NCBI RefSeq assembly: GCF_003010955.1
Contig: NZ_PGGO01000010.1
Coordinates: forward strand, 1-64,000
DNA length: 64,000 nt
Direction of reading: 5' to 3'
Source of the DNA: Phyllobacterium brassicacearum
Lineage (GTDB): Bacteria > Pseudomonadota > Alphaproteobacteria > Rhizobiales > Rhizobiaceae
Positions within the stretch are counted from its first letter, which is position 1. Each line of letters starts with the position of its first letter. Made by a program: the position numbers and the translations under genes. Positions 17,215-26,610 of this stretch are shown here, in pieces. The notes beneath the pieces are model-generated. The model was not told the origin of the DNA. It ran no database searches and saw only the letters and a list, made by a program, of their open reading frames with translations.

Positions 17215-18218
17215 GACGGAACGTCCTGCCGTCCGCCCAAGCCAAGCAATTGTAACCAGAACCCGGTTGACCATGCCAAATGCATTATCATTGCCGATAT
17301 TGAAGCCAATGGACCGTACCGGTTCCCCTCACCGACCGCCAACCAGACACCGTAGCCAAAGCAAAATGTTATCCAAAGCACGGCTGGCACGACTGCATAC
17401 CAGTTGATGGTTGCGAGAAGGGAGACCGCAACGACGGGAAGCACCATGAGTGGAATGGCTTGGCGAGCTCTGGGTATCATGCGATGTTTTAGCAGATTTT
17501 TGGCCCTACCGCGCCCATATCCCAGATATTGCTGGAAAAGAGGCCAGGCCGAAGATCGGGGGAAGTAGACCATATGGGTCTGGTCAGTCATCCATATTCG
17601 AAATCCTGCAGCCGTGAGCCTGCAATCGAGTTCGGCATCCTCGTTGTGGGTGAAACTTTCGTCATAACCGCCGACCTGCTTGAAAGCTTCGATGCGCATT
17701 GCTGCGTGATGACCATGGTCCGTCCAGTGCCCCTTGGCTCCTTTCCGATGTTTTGCTCCGCCGTTACCGAGCTTGGAGTTTTGAGCCAGAGCCGTCGCCT
17801 TTTGGAACACTCCCACCCCCTCAGTTGCCATGGCTACAACGATAGAATCAGCGCCGGTTCTATCCATTTCGTGAAGGAGTACGGAACAGTAGTCGTCCGG
17901 ATAATGACCGTGAGCATCGACCCGAATGAGGTAATTACAATCGCCACCAAATTCTGCAACGGCGAGATTGATCCCAGCACTTTGTATTGTCTTGTCGTTA
18001 TGAAGCAGGATAAGGCGCGGATTGTTTTGCACCATTTTTGCCACGACGTTTTGGGAACCGTCGGTACTTCCTCCATCCACGACGATGATCCTCAGGCCAA
18101 GATGTTCTGCCTCCACATCCAATTTGGTTACAAGATCCTCGATGAAGTCAACTTCATCAAGACACGGCACGACAATAATGGCGCGGCCAAAAAACTTCTT
18201 ATTAGCTGTTTGCGGCAT
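17211..18218 (-). CDS. exoA: Succinoglycan beta-1,3-glucosyltransferase ExoA
   Basis: A 335-residue GT2 enzyme with IIVVPCLDEVDFIEDLV, the donor loop VVDGGSTDGS, RVDAHGHYPDDY and the acceptor signature FTHNEDAELDCRL. Two or three C-terminal membrane segments (LMVLPVVAVSLLATINW, VPAVLWITFCFGYGVWL) match ExoA. It adds the first glucose by a beta-1,3 bond to the lipid-linked galactose made by ExoY. The ATG at 18218 is chosen because AGGA lies seven bases upstream; the frame extends further but overlaps exoL. It is coupled to exoM by an ATGA overlap. Confidence 0.88.
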   Translation of the reverse strand: MPQTANKKFFGRAIIVVPCLDEVDFIEDLVTKLDVEAEHLGLRIIVVDGGSTDGSQNVVAKMVQNNPRLILLHNDKTIQSAGINLAVAEFGGDCNYLIRVDAHGHYPDDYCSVLLHEMDRTGADSIVVAMATEGVGVFQKATALAQNSKLGNGGAKHRKGAKGHWTDHGHHAAMRIEAFKQVGGYDESFTHNEDAELDCRLTAAGFRIWMTDQTHMVYFPRSSAWPLFQQYLGYGRGRAKNLLKHRMIPRARQAIPLMVLPVVAVSLLATINWYAVVPAVLWITFCFGYGVWLAVGEGNRYGPLASISAMIMHLAWSTGFWLQLLGLGGRQDVPS

Positions 18219-18255
18219 TAACTGTTCCTGTTTTTGATAACCACCTGCCTGGGAG

Positions 18256-19434
18256 TCAGGCCGCCAGTTTGCAGATTCCATGTTTGTTTGTTGACCCTAC
18301 GAGCTGGCGAAGCTGGTCCACAAAGCTGCGACAGTCTTTTTCGGTCCATTCCCAACTCTCACGGGGCAGCGCCGCCACGTTCGATCGCGCCTGGAGATAA
18401 CTTTGCTGGTCCAGTTCCTTGAACAGACTGACGAGAGCGTCGACGGTTGGCCCAGACAATGAAAAGCCGATATTGCGTTCTTGCAGAAATGAAGAAGTCT
18501 GTGTTCCCGCCAGCCCAATCGGAACCGAGCCGTAAAGGCAGCCTTCGTAAAGCCTGTTTGGTAATAGCCAGTCAGAATTCTGTCCGGCCTCGAAAAAATC
18601 GATTGCCCAAGAAAAATGCACCTCGCCATAGATCGCTGCCAGTTCCTCAGGGTTTTTATAGGGACCGTAAAAATGCAAGTAAGGCTCGTGAGCAACGAAC
18701 CTGTCGAAATCATCAAACTCTGAATAAGCCGGGCGCCCCCGGAGTATGACTTCGACTTGGCCATCCAATCTTCGTGTGAAGTCCGCAAGCAGTCCTAAGG
18801 ATCGGCGACAGCGCAAAGCGCCGAACCAGCCAATTTTCCAAGGTTTTGTCGCCGTCATCGGCAAGGAAATCTCGTCTGGTGACGCAGCTGGCCGAAATAC
18901 CTTATTCTCAAGCAGCAAGACGGGCATATGCAGCACCTTGAACGGATCGAAGTAATTGTCGACAAATGCTGGGGACGATGTGATCAGAAGTTTGGCGCTG
19001 CGCGCCAATGAACGTTCGGCCAAACGCAAGCATTTCCCGATCACATCTTGGCGAAGAAGCAAGCGGTGGATATCGAGGCATTCGTAGACGACGGGTGCAT
19101 TCCAGTCACCGAGCGTCGATGCGCGATTTGCCAGGGCAAGCATTTCCAGATTTCGCGCGATGATCACGTCAGGTTTGGCAACATATCTCAGCGTTGAGGA
19201 AAGCTTCCACCATGCGCGCCCTACGGCCAACAATCGTTGAGCAAATTTACCATCACTTGTGCAGCCAAGTTCCACCGGGTCGAGACTCTCGATCCTGGCT
19301 GCTTTCGCCTGGCTCCGGGTGAAGCCGGCCAATGTCACAACGGCGCCACCGGCATGCAGCATACGGACCCTACGACTGACGGCGGGGTCGGCCAAATCGT
19401 GCACGAGGTATAAGATATGCGGCACCCGGTACAT
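18256..19434 (-). CDS. exoL: Glycosyltransferase ExoL
   Basis: A 392-residue GT-B protein beginning MYRVPHILYLVHDLADPAVSRR. Segments IIARNLEMLALA, VVYECLDIHRLLL and GPYKNPEELAAIYGEVHFSWAIDF match ExoL, which adds the second glucose of the succinoglycan backbone. The Cys and Asp in YECLDIH are characteristic of the ExoL group. It is the first gene of the block exoL-A-M-O-P here. Upstream, where the classical cluster has exoK-H-I-T-W-V, there are only about 650 non-coding bases before exoU. Confidence 0.85.
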   Translation of the reverse strand: MYRVPHILYLVHDLADPAVSRRVRMLHAGGAVVTLAGFTRSQAKAARIESLDPVELGCTSDGKFAQRLLAVGRAWWKLSSTLRYVAKPDVIIARNLEMLALANRASTLGDWNAPVVYECLDIHRLLLRQDVIGKCLRLAERSLARSAKLLITSSPAFVDNYFDPFKVLHMPVLLLENKVFRPAASPDEISLPMTATKPWKIGWFGALRCRRSLGLLADFTRRLDGQVEVILRGRPAYSEFDDFDRFVAHEPYLHFYGPYKNPEELAAIYGEVHFSWAIDFFEAGQNSDWLLPNRLYEGCLYGSVPIGLAGTQTSSFLQERNIGFSLSGPTVDALVSLFKELDQQSYLQARSNVAALPRESWEWTEKDCRSFVDQLRQLVGSTNKHGICKLAA

Positions 19435-20079
19435 CCTATCCTAGAGTAAATAATCGGCTTTACGCCACGGAAGCTACTGTGGCGAACAAGTGACGAATTC
19501 TGGAAACTGACGGGGATTTCCCTTCAGCTTTGAAGACACTTCGGAGAACCTTTGCAGAAGCGGGTTTTGTCGGACTGGCGAAGGTGTCGGGCCCTTTTCC
19601 ATCTGATCGGCGAAATATTCGTCGCAAGTGGCAGGCGAGCGGTAGCCTTTACAAACCGATAACCCAGGCGGTTGGCAACCATTGGTATGGTGTCCCCTCA
19701 TTCCTTGACTGGAGTATTTCATTCGACGCGTCATGTGCGGCCATTGGACATAGAATCGACAGTCGCCAATGTAACGATGCTGCAAACATTGGGCTACCTG
19801 ATGCACTAATTACATTGATTGGGGTAATGCTGAATAATTGTAGTTATACTTCGATGAAAGTGGCCATGCGGTCATGACAACGAACAATTGAAATCAGAAG
19901 AAGCCGACAAATCTTCGCAGTAGAGTGCGGAAGTCCGTCATTCTGTACTTCACACCCGGCTAGGTCTGTTGCGGCCGGACTGGAGGCGTCGCCGGTAAAC
20001 TCACCTTTTCAATTCTACAGCCAGACGTCCGTCCCTCCCGCCAATGAGGTGCTTTCATCCCGCGATGCAATAACTGTTT
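19435..20079. other. Gap at the site of the missing exoK-H-I-T-W-V block
   Basis: These 645 bases lie between exoU and exoL. No frame is recognisable on either strand; the longest ones (19474-19806 minus, 19530-19877 plus) have no motif and poor composition. In the classical cluster six genes occupy this position. The stretch may be residue from a deletion or rearrangement, and it probably includes the promoter of exoL. Confidence 0.4.
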
Positions 20080-21183
20080 TCATGCAGTCGTTAAACGAGT
20101 CGCATCTTCGCTGAGTTGTCGTGGTGGTTTATCGAACAGGAATCGTAGTCTACCTTCATCCCCCGACAGCACCGGCTCATTGCGCCAAAAGCGAGTGAAC
20201 GCCTCATATTTGTCCATTACGATTGCGCTTGTTATAGGTAGCATTGTTGCTGGATCACGGACAAACACAGCCGCAGCGGCAGCAAGTCCCTCCCGGGCGT
20301 TCACATCTAGAAACTGGCGATGATAATATTTTGAGCGCACATGCTTTGCATGCGCTTCAACTGCTTTCGCAGCTTGATGTGAAAGTAATCCACTTTTGAG
20401 GAGCATTTCCGCAGCGTCTGCAAGGTTTTTGAGATCGTCTGCGGAGTGTCTACCGCTCAAAGAGTCAGACCGGACAACGGCACCGTATCCGCAATTGCTG
20501 ATCACCTGAAATCGGGCACCAAACGCCAAAGCCCAGGCGTAAAGTTCATAGTCTTCGCCAAGCCGCAGTTTCTCATTGTAACGCAGATTGTTGCGCGTCA
20601 GAAACTCGCGCCGAATGAGGGGCTTCAGGAAGCCAAGTTCACCACGCTGTCGGTGACGCTTGGAAATGTTCCGTTGTGCAAATGTCGTGATATCCAGGGT
20701 CCAGGGAGCCCCTCCGAAACGCGGAATGGTGCGACTGTCAAAGTCGCGAATTGATTCCTCGCTGACGAATACGATGTTGTCGGCGATGATATCCCAATCG
20801 GGAACAGACAGGAGTTGCGAGAACCGGCCTTCGATAAAGAAATCATCCGCGTCAAGCACGCTGATGAGCGGAGCGGACGAGCATTCGATTGCGTAGTTGC
20901 GGGCAGCTGCCGGCCCCTTGTTTGTCTCGAAGCGCACAACTTTCAAACGCCCGCTGCCATCGTTCGATTCCCGGGCAGTGTCCGCAGTCGCATCGGTGGA
21001 AGCATCGTCGACGACAACAACTTCCGCAACATGTGGGTCGTTCAGGGCCGATGTTATAGCGGCACTGATTGTAGAGGACGCGTTGCGAGCAGCAATAATG
21101 GTGCACACGCTGCTCACGAATTCACCGCTGAACCTGCAATGTACGCCGTTGCCGTTGATGTTCGCATAGACCTGTTGCCTCAA
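20080..21183 (-). CDS. exoU: Glycosyltransferase family 2, ExoU-like
   Basis: A 367-residue GT-A enzyme with CTIIAARNASSTISAAITSAL, VVVDDASTDAT, the metal motif VLDADDFFIEGRF and LRLGEDYELYAWAL. ExoU adds the sixth glucose to the succinoglycan side chain. The TTG at 21183 overlaps the exoX stop (TTGA), which implies coupling. A GTG at about 21114 (VSSVCTIIAA) with GGTGA upstream is also possible and would give the usual N-terminal length. It pairs with exoX as in other rhizobia, but exoV and exoW are not next to it. Confidence 0.8.
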   Translation of the reverse strand: MRQQVYANINGNGVHCRFSGEFVSSVCTIIAARNASSTISAAITSALNDPHVAEVVVVDDASTDATADTARESNDGSGRLKVVRFETNKGPAAARNYAIECSSAPLISVLDADDFFIEGRFSQLLSVPDWDIIADNIVFVSEESIRDFDSRTIPRFGGAPWTLDITTFAQRNISKRHRQRGELGFLKPLIRREFLTRNNLRYNEKLRLGEDYELYAWALAFGARFQVISNCGYGAVVRSDSLSGRHSADDLKNLADAAEMLLKSGLLSHQAAKAVEAHAKHVRSKYYHRQFLDVNAREGLAAAAAVFVRDPATMLPITSAIVMDKYEAFTRFWRNEPVLSGDEGRLRFLFDKPPRQLSEDATRLTTA

Positions 21184-21452
21184 CGTGTGTGCCGCAGCCG
21201 TGATGCAAAAATGGAGCGGCGTTGCTTGTGAAAGTGGGCATCATCCGGATTTTTTTGCGCATCATCGCTGACCTGTGATTTGCGGCGACTTACGAGCCAA
21301 AGGATCACGACGAAATATCCAAGCTGGATCAGAAATGCACAGACAAGCGTCTGGCCAAGGGTACGCCAGACATTGCCGGTGATAAGATAGGTCGTAACCC
21401 CAAAGACAAGCAGCGCTGCAAGAAGCCCGATCAAGAAACGCGGAAATCTCAT
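21180..21452 (-). CDS. exoX: Exopolysaccharide production repressor ExoX
   Basis: A 90-residue inner-membrane protein starting MRFPRFLIGLLAALLVFGVTT, with a second membrane segment LVCAFLIQLGYFVVILWLV and a basic, hydrophilic tail. Size, topology and position divergent from exoY match ExoX/PsiA, which lowers polysaccharide synthesis post-translationally in balance with ExoY. The ATG at 21452 is chosen because GGAGAGG lies just upstream. The frame extends 12 codons further, but those residues are charged and lack a ribosome-binding site. Confidence 0.82.
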   Translation of the reverse strand: MRFPRFLIGLLAALLVFGVTTYLITGNVWRTLGQTLVCAFLIQLGYFVVILWLVSRRKSQVSDDAQKNPDDAHFHKQRRSIFASRLRHTR

Positions 21453-22095
21453 GCGTGCCCTCTCCCGCCTCACGGCCGATACTCTCAATACAGTACGCGA
21501 CGCTATTTGAGCAGAACCTCAAGAACACATGCAAGCACTGAATGCATAAACATGATGTTAACAACATCTGCTACGAATATATTATTGATGCGCCCTTGGT
21601 TGCACAAGCGGAAACGCGAACTCTTTTGGCCATCCAAATCGGCTTGATTCGGAGTGCATTTTGCCCCGAACCACCAATTAAAGCGCCCGTTACTATGGGA
21701 TTAGTTCGAATTGCTTAGCAAGCGCACAACGCCGACCCGACTAGGAATAGTCATTTATATTCCGATTGAATCTAAATAACTCAGTGGCATATTCGATAAA
21801 TGTCAGTCATTTTTGAATAACGAAATTGAATTACCATGTCACATTCACACATACTTCACTGATAAGTATCGATTAATCAATTTTGATATTGTGTACAAGT
21901 TGATTTAGATCGCAACATCTCCAATCATATCAGATTAATTAGTGTGAGAAACGATGTTTTTACATTAGAACAGCCTCATGAAACACAATATCCCTGTCGA
22001 TAAGTTAGCGTACGGTTCCGGGCATTATGTTGCGTCGCACAGCTTTTCTGGTAACGTTTTGTTAGCATTTGGCATGACTGATTTGGAGCGCAAAA
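21453..22095. promoter_or_regulatory. Long AT-rich exoX-exoY divergent control region
   Basis: This 643-base region separates divergent exoX and exoY. It is much more AT-rich than the flanking genes, particularly 21660-22000, and contains short symmetric pieces such as GATTAATC near 21870. In other rhizobia this interval carries the main regulated exoY promoter, with sites for factors such as MucR and ExpR-type or two-component regulators. No specific operator could be assigned by eye. No coding frame is supported. Confidence 0.45.
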
Positions 22096-22776
22096 ATGAA
22101 GCCTTCGGTGAAGTTGGCCGCCTTTCCGTTCGTTCGAGAGACTGAAAGATTGGACACCCCTGCGGTCGGGGGGCCGCTGAAGCGTGCTTTTGATGTTGTC
22201 TCAGCGGCTTTAGGGCTATTTATGCTCAGTCCGTTGTTCATCATGATGATAATTTTAATAAAGATGTCGGACGGAGGCCCGGTTTTCTATCGCCACCGCA
22301 GAATAGGTCGTGGTGGGAGGCCGTTTTACTGCCTCAAGTTCCGGACGATGAAAACAAACGGAGATGCGATACTGGAATCGTATCTGCGCGAAAATCCGCA
22401 GGCGCGAGCTGAGTGGATTTCAACTCGCAAGCTGCAGTCTGATCCACGCGTTACCGATGTCGGTTCAGTGATCAGGAAGTTGAGCCTTGATGAGCTGCCG
22501 CAGCTACTCAATATTCTTCGCGGAGAGATGAGTATTGTTGGGCCTCGCCCCATTATCGGGGAGGAGCTTGAGCTGTACGGCCCGGCGGCAGCGTACTACA
22601 TGAGATCTCGGCCTGGCCTGACGGGTATCTGGCAAATTAGCGGACGTAACGATGTGCCTTATGACAAACGCGTCGCTTACGACCAGGGCTATGTTGAAAA
22701 CTGGTCGTTTCGTGGTGATGTCGCGATCATTCTCAAAACGATCCCGGTGGTTTGCGCAGCGCGGGGCTCGTATTAG
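22096..22776 (+). CDS. exoY: Undecaprenyl-phosphate galactose phosphotransferase ExoY
   Basis: A 226-residue polyisoprenyl-phosphate sugar-1-phosphate transferase. A membrane-inserted hairpin (LKRAFDVVSAALGLFMLSPLFIMMIILI) precedes the catalytic region with FYCLKFRTMK, LSLDELPQLLNILRGEMSIVGPRP and RPGLTGIWQISGRN. ExoY starts repeat-unit synthesis by moving galactose-1-phosphate from UDP-galactose to undecaprenyl phosphate. It heads the plus-strand set exoY-exoF-exoQ and is divergent from exoX, as in the model cluster. The start ATG at 22096 gives the normal N-terminus. Confidence 0.92.
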   Translation: MKPSVKLAAFPFVRETERLDTPAVGGPLKRAFDVVSAALGLFMLSPLFIMMIILIKMSDGGPVFYRHRRIGRGGRPFYCLKFRTMKTNGDAILESYLRENPQARAEWISTRKLQSDPRVTDVGSVIRKLSLDELPQLLNILRGEMSIVGPRPIIGEELELYGPAAAYYMRSRPGLTGIWQISGRNDVPYDKRVAYDQGYVENWSFRGDVAIILKTIPVVCAARGSY

Positions 22777-22956
22777 TATCGTCGAAAATGGTGTCGGGTA
22801 GATTATGCCATCAACGATCTAATCCGATGTTATCGGTCGATATTCACGAGTTTTGTGCAATATTGATGCTGTTCAAACCGTCGGCGCCACGTAAGCGCGT
22901 GCGATGTCAGGCGCTTGGAATTTGCAGGGACTGATCGCTTTACCGGAGGAATTTCG

Positions 22957-24252
22957 TTGAGTAACTACTATCCGTTCCGTGACGATGCCTTGCCGATCCG
23001 GGTGTGGTGCCGCTCGCTGTGCTCAATTGCCGGATTCGTCGTCGGCATCACCATGCTTCAACTGCTCTTTGCGTCCGGCGCTAGTGCGGCGGACTACAAA
23101 CTCGGTCCGATGGACAAGGTGAACGTCAAGGTTGTGCAGTGGCAAACAGCCGAGGGAACCTTCAGAGAGTGGCCCGCAATTACCAATACTTATATGATCA
23201 ATGCATCGGGTAGCCTCTCGCTTCCGTTTGCCGGCGAGGTGCAGGCTGCTGGCAAAACTACGCAGCAAGTGGCCGCAGAAATCGCTCATAGTGTTCAACA
23301 GAAACTTGGCTTGATTGATCTTCCCGAGGCGTCGGTAGAAGTATTGGAATTCCGTCCTGTTTTTGTGTCCGGCGTCGTCCAAATCCCCGGAAAGTATCCG
23401 TTCGAGCCCGAGATGACCGTTCTCAAAGTAGTAAGTCTGGCCGGTGGGATGCGCAGATCCACCGACGAGGGTCAGCGCTTTGAGAGGGATTTTTTTAATG
23501 CGGAAGGTAGCTACGTGGTCCTGGTCGCCGAGCGCAACAGACTACTGGCGACACTCGCCCGCATCAAGGCGGAGCTCGAAAACGCGGGCAGTATAATAAC
23601 GCCGTCAGAGCTCGCCGACGATCCGCAAGCCGATGCATTGATGTCGGCCGAAAAGGAAATCATGTCATCCAGGACAGATTCGGTAAAACTTCAGCTAAGC
23701 GCCTTGGACGAGCTGAAAACCCTATACGAGGCCGAGATAGTCTCGCTGGAGAAGAAAATGGTGGTGCAGAACCGCCAGATGGAACTGGCCAAGAACGAAC
23801 TGGCCAGCATCGGGTCGCTTGCTGACCGGGGTCTGGTGGTGAATTCCCGATTGATGGACCTCAAGACAAGTGTAGCGGATATGCAGGGCAAACTCCTCGA
23901 CCTTGATACGGCTTCACTGCGCGCCAAACAGGAGGTGAATAAGGCCAGGCGGGACGCGACTGACCTTGAGAACGATCGAAAGGCAGAGCTTGCCATTGAA
24001 AATCGGACCACGCAGGCGGCCTTGGATGAGAATAATCTCAAGCTCGCCATGTATAAAAAGCTAATGGCCGAAGCACTCGTGAACGCGCCGGAAGCGGCCG
24101 GCCTCGCGGCCGGCGGTGCCGCCGCTCCGGTGATGCGCTTCAGCATTGTACGGTCGGCAAACGGCAAAACACAGGAAATCGCTGCGCAGGAAAATACCGT
24201 TCTTGTGCCTGGCGATGTTGTAAAAGTTGCTGTAGCCCGAAATCCTTCGTGA
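22957..24252 (+). CDS. exoF: Outer-membrane polysaccharide export protein ExoF
   Basis: A 431-residue periplasmic/outer-membrane protein. The hydrophobic leader AGFVVGITMLQLLFASGASAAD ends in a signal-peptidase-like site. It is followed by a polysaccharide export domain (YKLGPMDKVNVKVVQW, GSLSLPFAGEVQAAGKT), an SLBB-type segment (VFVSGVVQIPGKYPF) and a long coiled coil (about residues 200-370). I chose the TTG at 22957 because GGAGGA lies six bases before it; the frame otherwise opens at 22915. ExoF works with ExoP and ExoQ in export. Confidence 0.87.
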   Translation: MSNYYPFRDDALPIRVWCRSLCSIAGFVVGITMLQLLFASGASAADYKLGPMDKVNVKVVQWQTAEGTFREWPAITNTYMINASGSLSLPFAGEVQAAGKTTQQVAAEIAHSVQQKLGLIDLPEASVEVLEFRPVFVSGVVQIPGKYPFEPEMTVLKVVSLAGGMRRSTDEGQRFERDFFNAEGSYVVLVAERNRLLATLARIKAELENAGSIITPSELADDPQADALMSAEKEIMSSRTDSVKLQLSALDELKTLYEAEIVSLEKKMVVQNRQMELAKNELASIGSLADRGLVVNSRLMDLKTSVADMQGKLLDLDTASLRAKQEVNKARRDATDLENDRKAELAIENRTTQAALDENNLKLAMYKKLMAEALVNAPEAAGLAAGGAAAPVMRFSIVRSANGKTQEIAAQENTVLVPGDVVKVAVARNPS

Positions 24253-24297
24253 TAGTTTGGGCCATAATCAACGCGTGCGGGAGCAGACCTTATTTCC

Positions 24298-25545
24298 ATG
24301 AAGATCAACAAATCTGCCTTCGTGGAACCCGGCAGGAACTTTGTGTTCGCCACAATTGCCATTGCGGTGTCGGTGTTTGTATTCGCCTATTCCATTATCT
24401 ACGGCTTCGTGTCGATCCTGCTATTCTACTCTCTCTGGCTCCCTCTCACATTAATGAATTACCGCAAGGTGCTGGGGAACTATTCCCGATTCTATTGGGT
24501 TTTCGCTTTTGCCCTTCTGGCCTGCATGTCGTTTGCATGGTCTGCGGCCCCGTCGGTTACCTTGCGGGGTGGCATTCAGTACGTGACCACCATCGTATGC
24601 GCCCTGATTGCGTCCCGTATCGTCGACACTCGCACCTTCGTCAGTGGTGTAAGCATCGGCGTAGCTCTGGTACTGATTTACTCACTGGCTTTCGGTCAGT
24701 TTCAATATGATGAACTCGATGGAACGTACAATTTCGCTGGAGCGTTTTCCTCTAAGAACCAGCTCGGTTTTTTTGCTTCCCTCGGAATATATTTTGCGTT
24801 CAGCAGCTTTGTTATCCTGCACACAAGCAAGGTGTGGCGCGTTGCGTCATTGATGTTTGGGTTGCTCGCCGCCTATTGCCTGGTCGTTTCCAGTTCAGCT
24901 ACGTCGATTGTAGCGACGATTGCAACGCTAGCAATTAGCCTGAGCCTCGGGGCCGCCTTGATGTTCTCTCCGAAGAACCGGAGAATCTTCTTTGCCGCCG
25001 GTGTGATGCTGCTGCTGGCGGCCGCAGCAATAGCGATAAAGGCCGGCGCCGTGGAATTGCTACTGGGTGCGTTCGGGAAGGACACGACGCTGACCGGCCG
25101 AACATATCTTTGGCAGGAGGGACTGAAAGCATATCAGGCGTCGCCTGTAGTCGGCATGGGTTACCAAGCCTATTGGGTTCAGGGATTTTCCGAAGCGGAA
25201 CGGTTGTGGGACGAGTTTTATATTGACGGCCGCAGCGGGTTTCATTTCCACAATACATACATCGAAGTCCTGGTTGAGCTCGGATACTCCGGCTTAGTAT
25301 TGATCAGCCTGCTTATCGCAGCTGTGATACTGGGAAACCTGCGCCTGTTGCTGGTCGAAAGTTATACCCCGCAGGCGCATTTGATGTTCGGCGTGGCCGT
25401 GCTCCTGCTTATCCGTTCGTTTTTTGAGATTGACTTCATCCAGCCTTATACGATCGGCTCGTTTCTGCTTTATTATTCAGCGGGCCAACTGGCAATTCCC
25501 CAACATGTGACGAGACGGCAGGCAAGCATTGGTAGATCACCATAA
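24298..25545 (+). CDS. exoQ: Polysaccharide polymerase ExoQ (Wzy-like)
   Basis: A 415-residue integral membrane protein with about ten to twelve hydrophobic segments. The large periplasmic loop carries LTGRTYLWQEGLKAYQ, SPVVGMGYQAYW and HFHNTYIEVLVELGYSG, which define the O-antigen ligase/polymerase (Wzy_C) fold. ExoQ is needed for high-molecular-weight succinoglycan. It follows exoF by 45 bases and ends the exoY-F-Q set; the classical exoZ acetyltransferase is not downstream, a GT25 gene is. Confidence 0.88.
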   Translation: MKINKSAFVEPGRNFVFATIAIAVSVFVFAYSIIYGFVSILLFYSLWLPLTLMNYRKVLGNYSRFYWVFAFALLACMSFAWSAAPSVTLRGGIQYVTTIVCALIASRIVDTRTFVSGVSIGVALVLIYSLAFGQFQYDELDGTYNFAGAFSSKNQLGFFASLGIYFAFSSFVILHTSKVWRVASLMFGLLAAYCLVVSSSATSIVATIATLAISLSLGAALMFSPKNRRIFFAAGVMLLLAAAAIAIKAGAVELLLGAFGKDTTLTGRTYLWQEGLKAYQASPVVGMGYQAYWVQGFSEAERLWDEFYIDGRSGFHFHNTYIEVLVELGYSGLVLISLLIAAVILGNLRLLLVESYTPQAHLMFGVAVLLLIRSFFEIDFIQPYTIGSFLLYYSAGQLAIPQHVTRRQASIGRSP

Positions 25546-25677
25546 GATGTGTCATCGAGCCTCACGCGAGGACCTGGCTGGAATTGATATGAGAACACTT
25601 TACGGAATAACTGGCGCTGTGGACGGTCGGGCTTCCAAATCCAGCCTGCTGGCTCCCTGGTATGGGACAAGTGAACT

Positions 25678-26610
25678 ATGTTGAAACGCAACGACGAAAG
25701 ATTCAGAATATATGTGCTGTCCCTGAAAAGCTCGACGGAGCGGCGTGCAAGAATAGCGAACATGTTCTCCCAAATGGGGATCTCAAATTGGGAGTTTTTT
25801 ACCGCACTTGGTCCGGAACTCATTCAGGTGCCCTATAACGCGCAATCGGCGTTCAAGACGAGGCAATCAGTTCTTTCAGCCGGCGAAATAAGCTGCGCGG
25901 CAAGTCACATTGGCATGCTTCAAGCTTTCCTGACCAGCGACGACAAACATGCGCTGATTATGGAGGATGACGTTTTTTTTGATCCATTTTTCAATGTCGG
26001 CGGCTTGCCGGATGTTCTGGCAGGACTGGAACTCGATTATCTGAAGCTCTATGCCCGGTACTTCGTACCCTCACGCTATGTTGCGAGTGTGGGAAGGTGG
26101 ACGTTTTATCGAGGATCATGGCCTCTTCTTGGAACGCAGGCCTATGTTATCTCCCGAAGAGGCGCCAATCAGTTCCTGAAGCATCTGCTTTCGCAACCTG
26201 TACTTGATCGACCCATTGATGACTTGATGGACCGGTTCTGGGATACCAAATTGCCAATAACCTTCATCTACCCCTTCCCCATCATGGAACTTGGTTATGG
26301 CACTACAATCCATGGCGCTGCCAATCGAAATGCGATCACGGCTGAAAACCGGAAATATCGGGAACTCGGCAGCAGGATCGACGCAGCGCGCAGCTTCATC
26401 GCAAAGATTGTGGAAATATACGATAGAAAAAAATGGGACAGGCGGTTCCGCGCTTTCGATAACAGGCTGTCAGCAAGAATTGCCGGAAATGAAAAACAAA
26501 TTTCCGATTCTTTAATTCGTACGGAACCTACGCGACAACCGCCGTCTGGTACGACCGGCCAGAACGCTATGTTGTCACGCCAGAGTTTCGGGAAGCCTTA
26601 CTTGGAATGA
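25678..26610 (+). CDS. Glycosyltransferase family 25
   Basis: A 310-residue protein with the GT25 opening FRIYVLSLKSSTERRARI, the EISCAASHIGMLQAF motif and the metal-binding LIMEDDVFFDP. GT25 enzymes typically transfer galactose to LPS or capsule acceptors. The C-terminal 60 residues are hydrophilic and low in order. The gene follows exoQ by 132 bases on the same strand, so it may act on the same polysaccharide. Its last 13 bases overlap the end of the convergent flippase gene. Confidence 0.78.
   Translation: MLKRNDERFRIYVLSLKSSTERRARIANMFSQMGISNWEFFTALGPELIQVPYNAQSAFKTRQSVLSAGEISCAASHIGMLQAFLTSDDKHALIMEDDVFFDPFFNVGGLPDVLAGLELDYLKLYARYFVPSRYVASVGRWTFYRGSWPLLGTQAYVISRRGANQFLKHLLSQPVLDRPIDDLMDRFWDTKLPITFIYPFPIMELGYGTTIHGAANRNAITAENRKYRELGSRIDAARSFIAKIVEIYDRKKWDRRFRAFDNRLSARIAGNEKQISDSLIRTEPTRQPPSGTTGQNAMLSRQSFGKPYLE

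Noticed and set aside
19474-19877. Frames between exoL and exoU on both strands as residual exoH/exoV/exoW
   Set aside because: Neither translation shows acyltransferase or glycosyltransferase motifs, so no remnant can be claimed.
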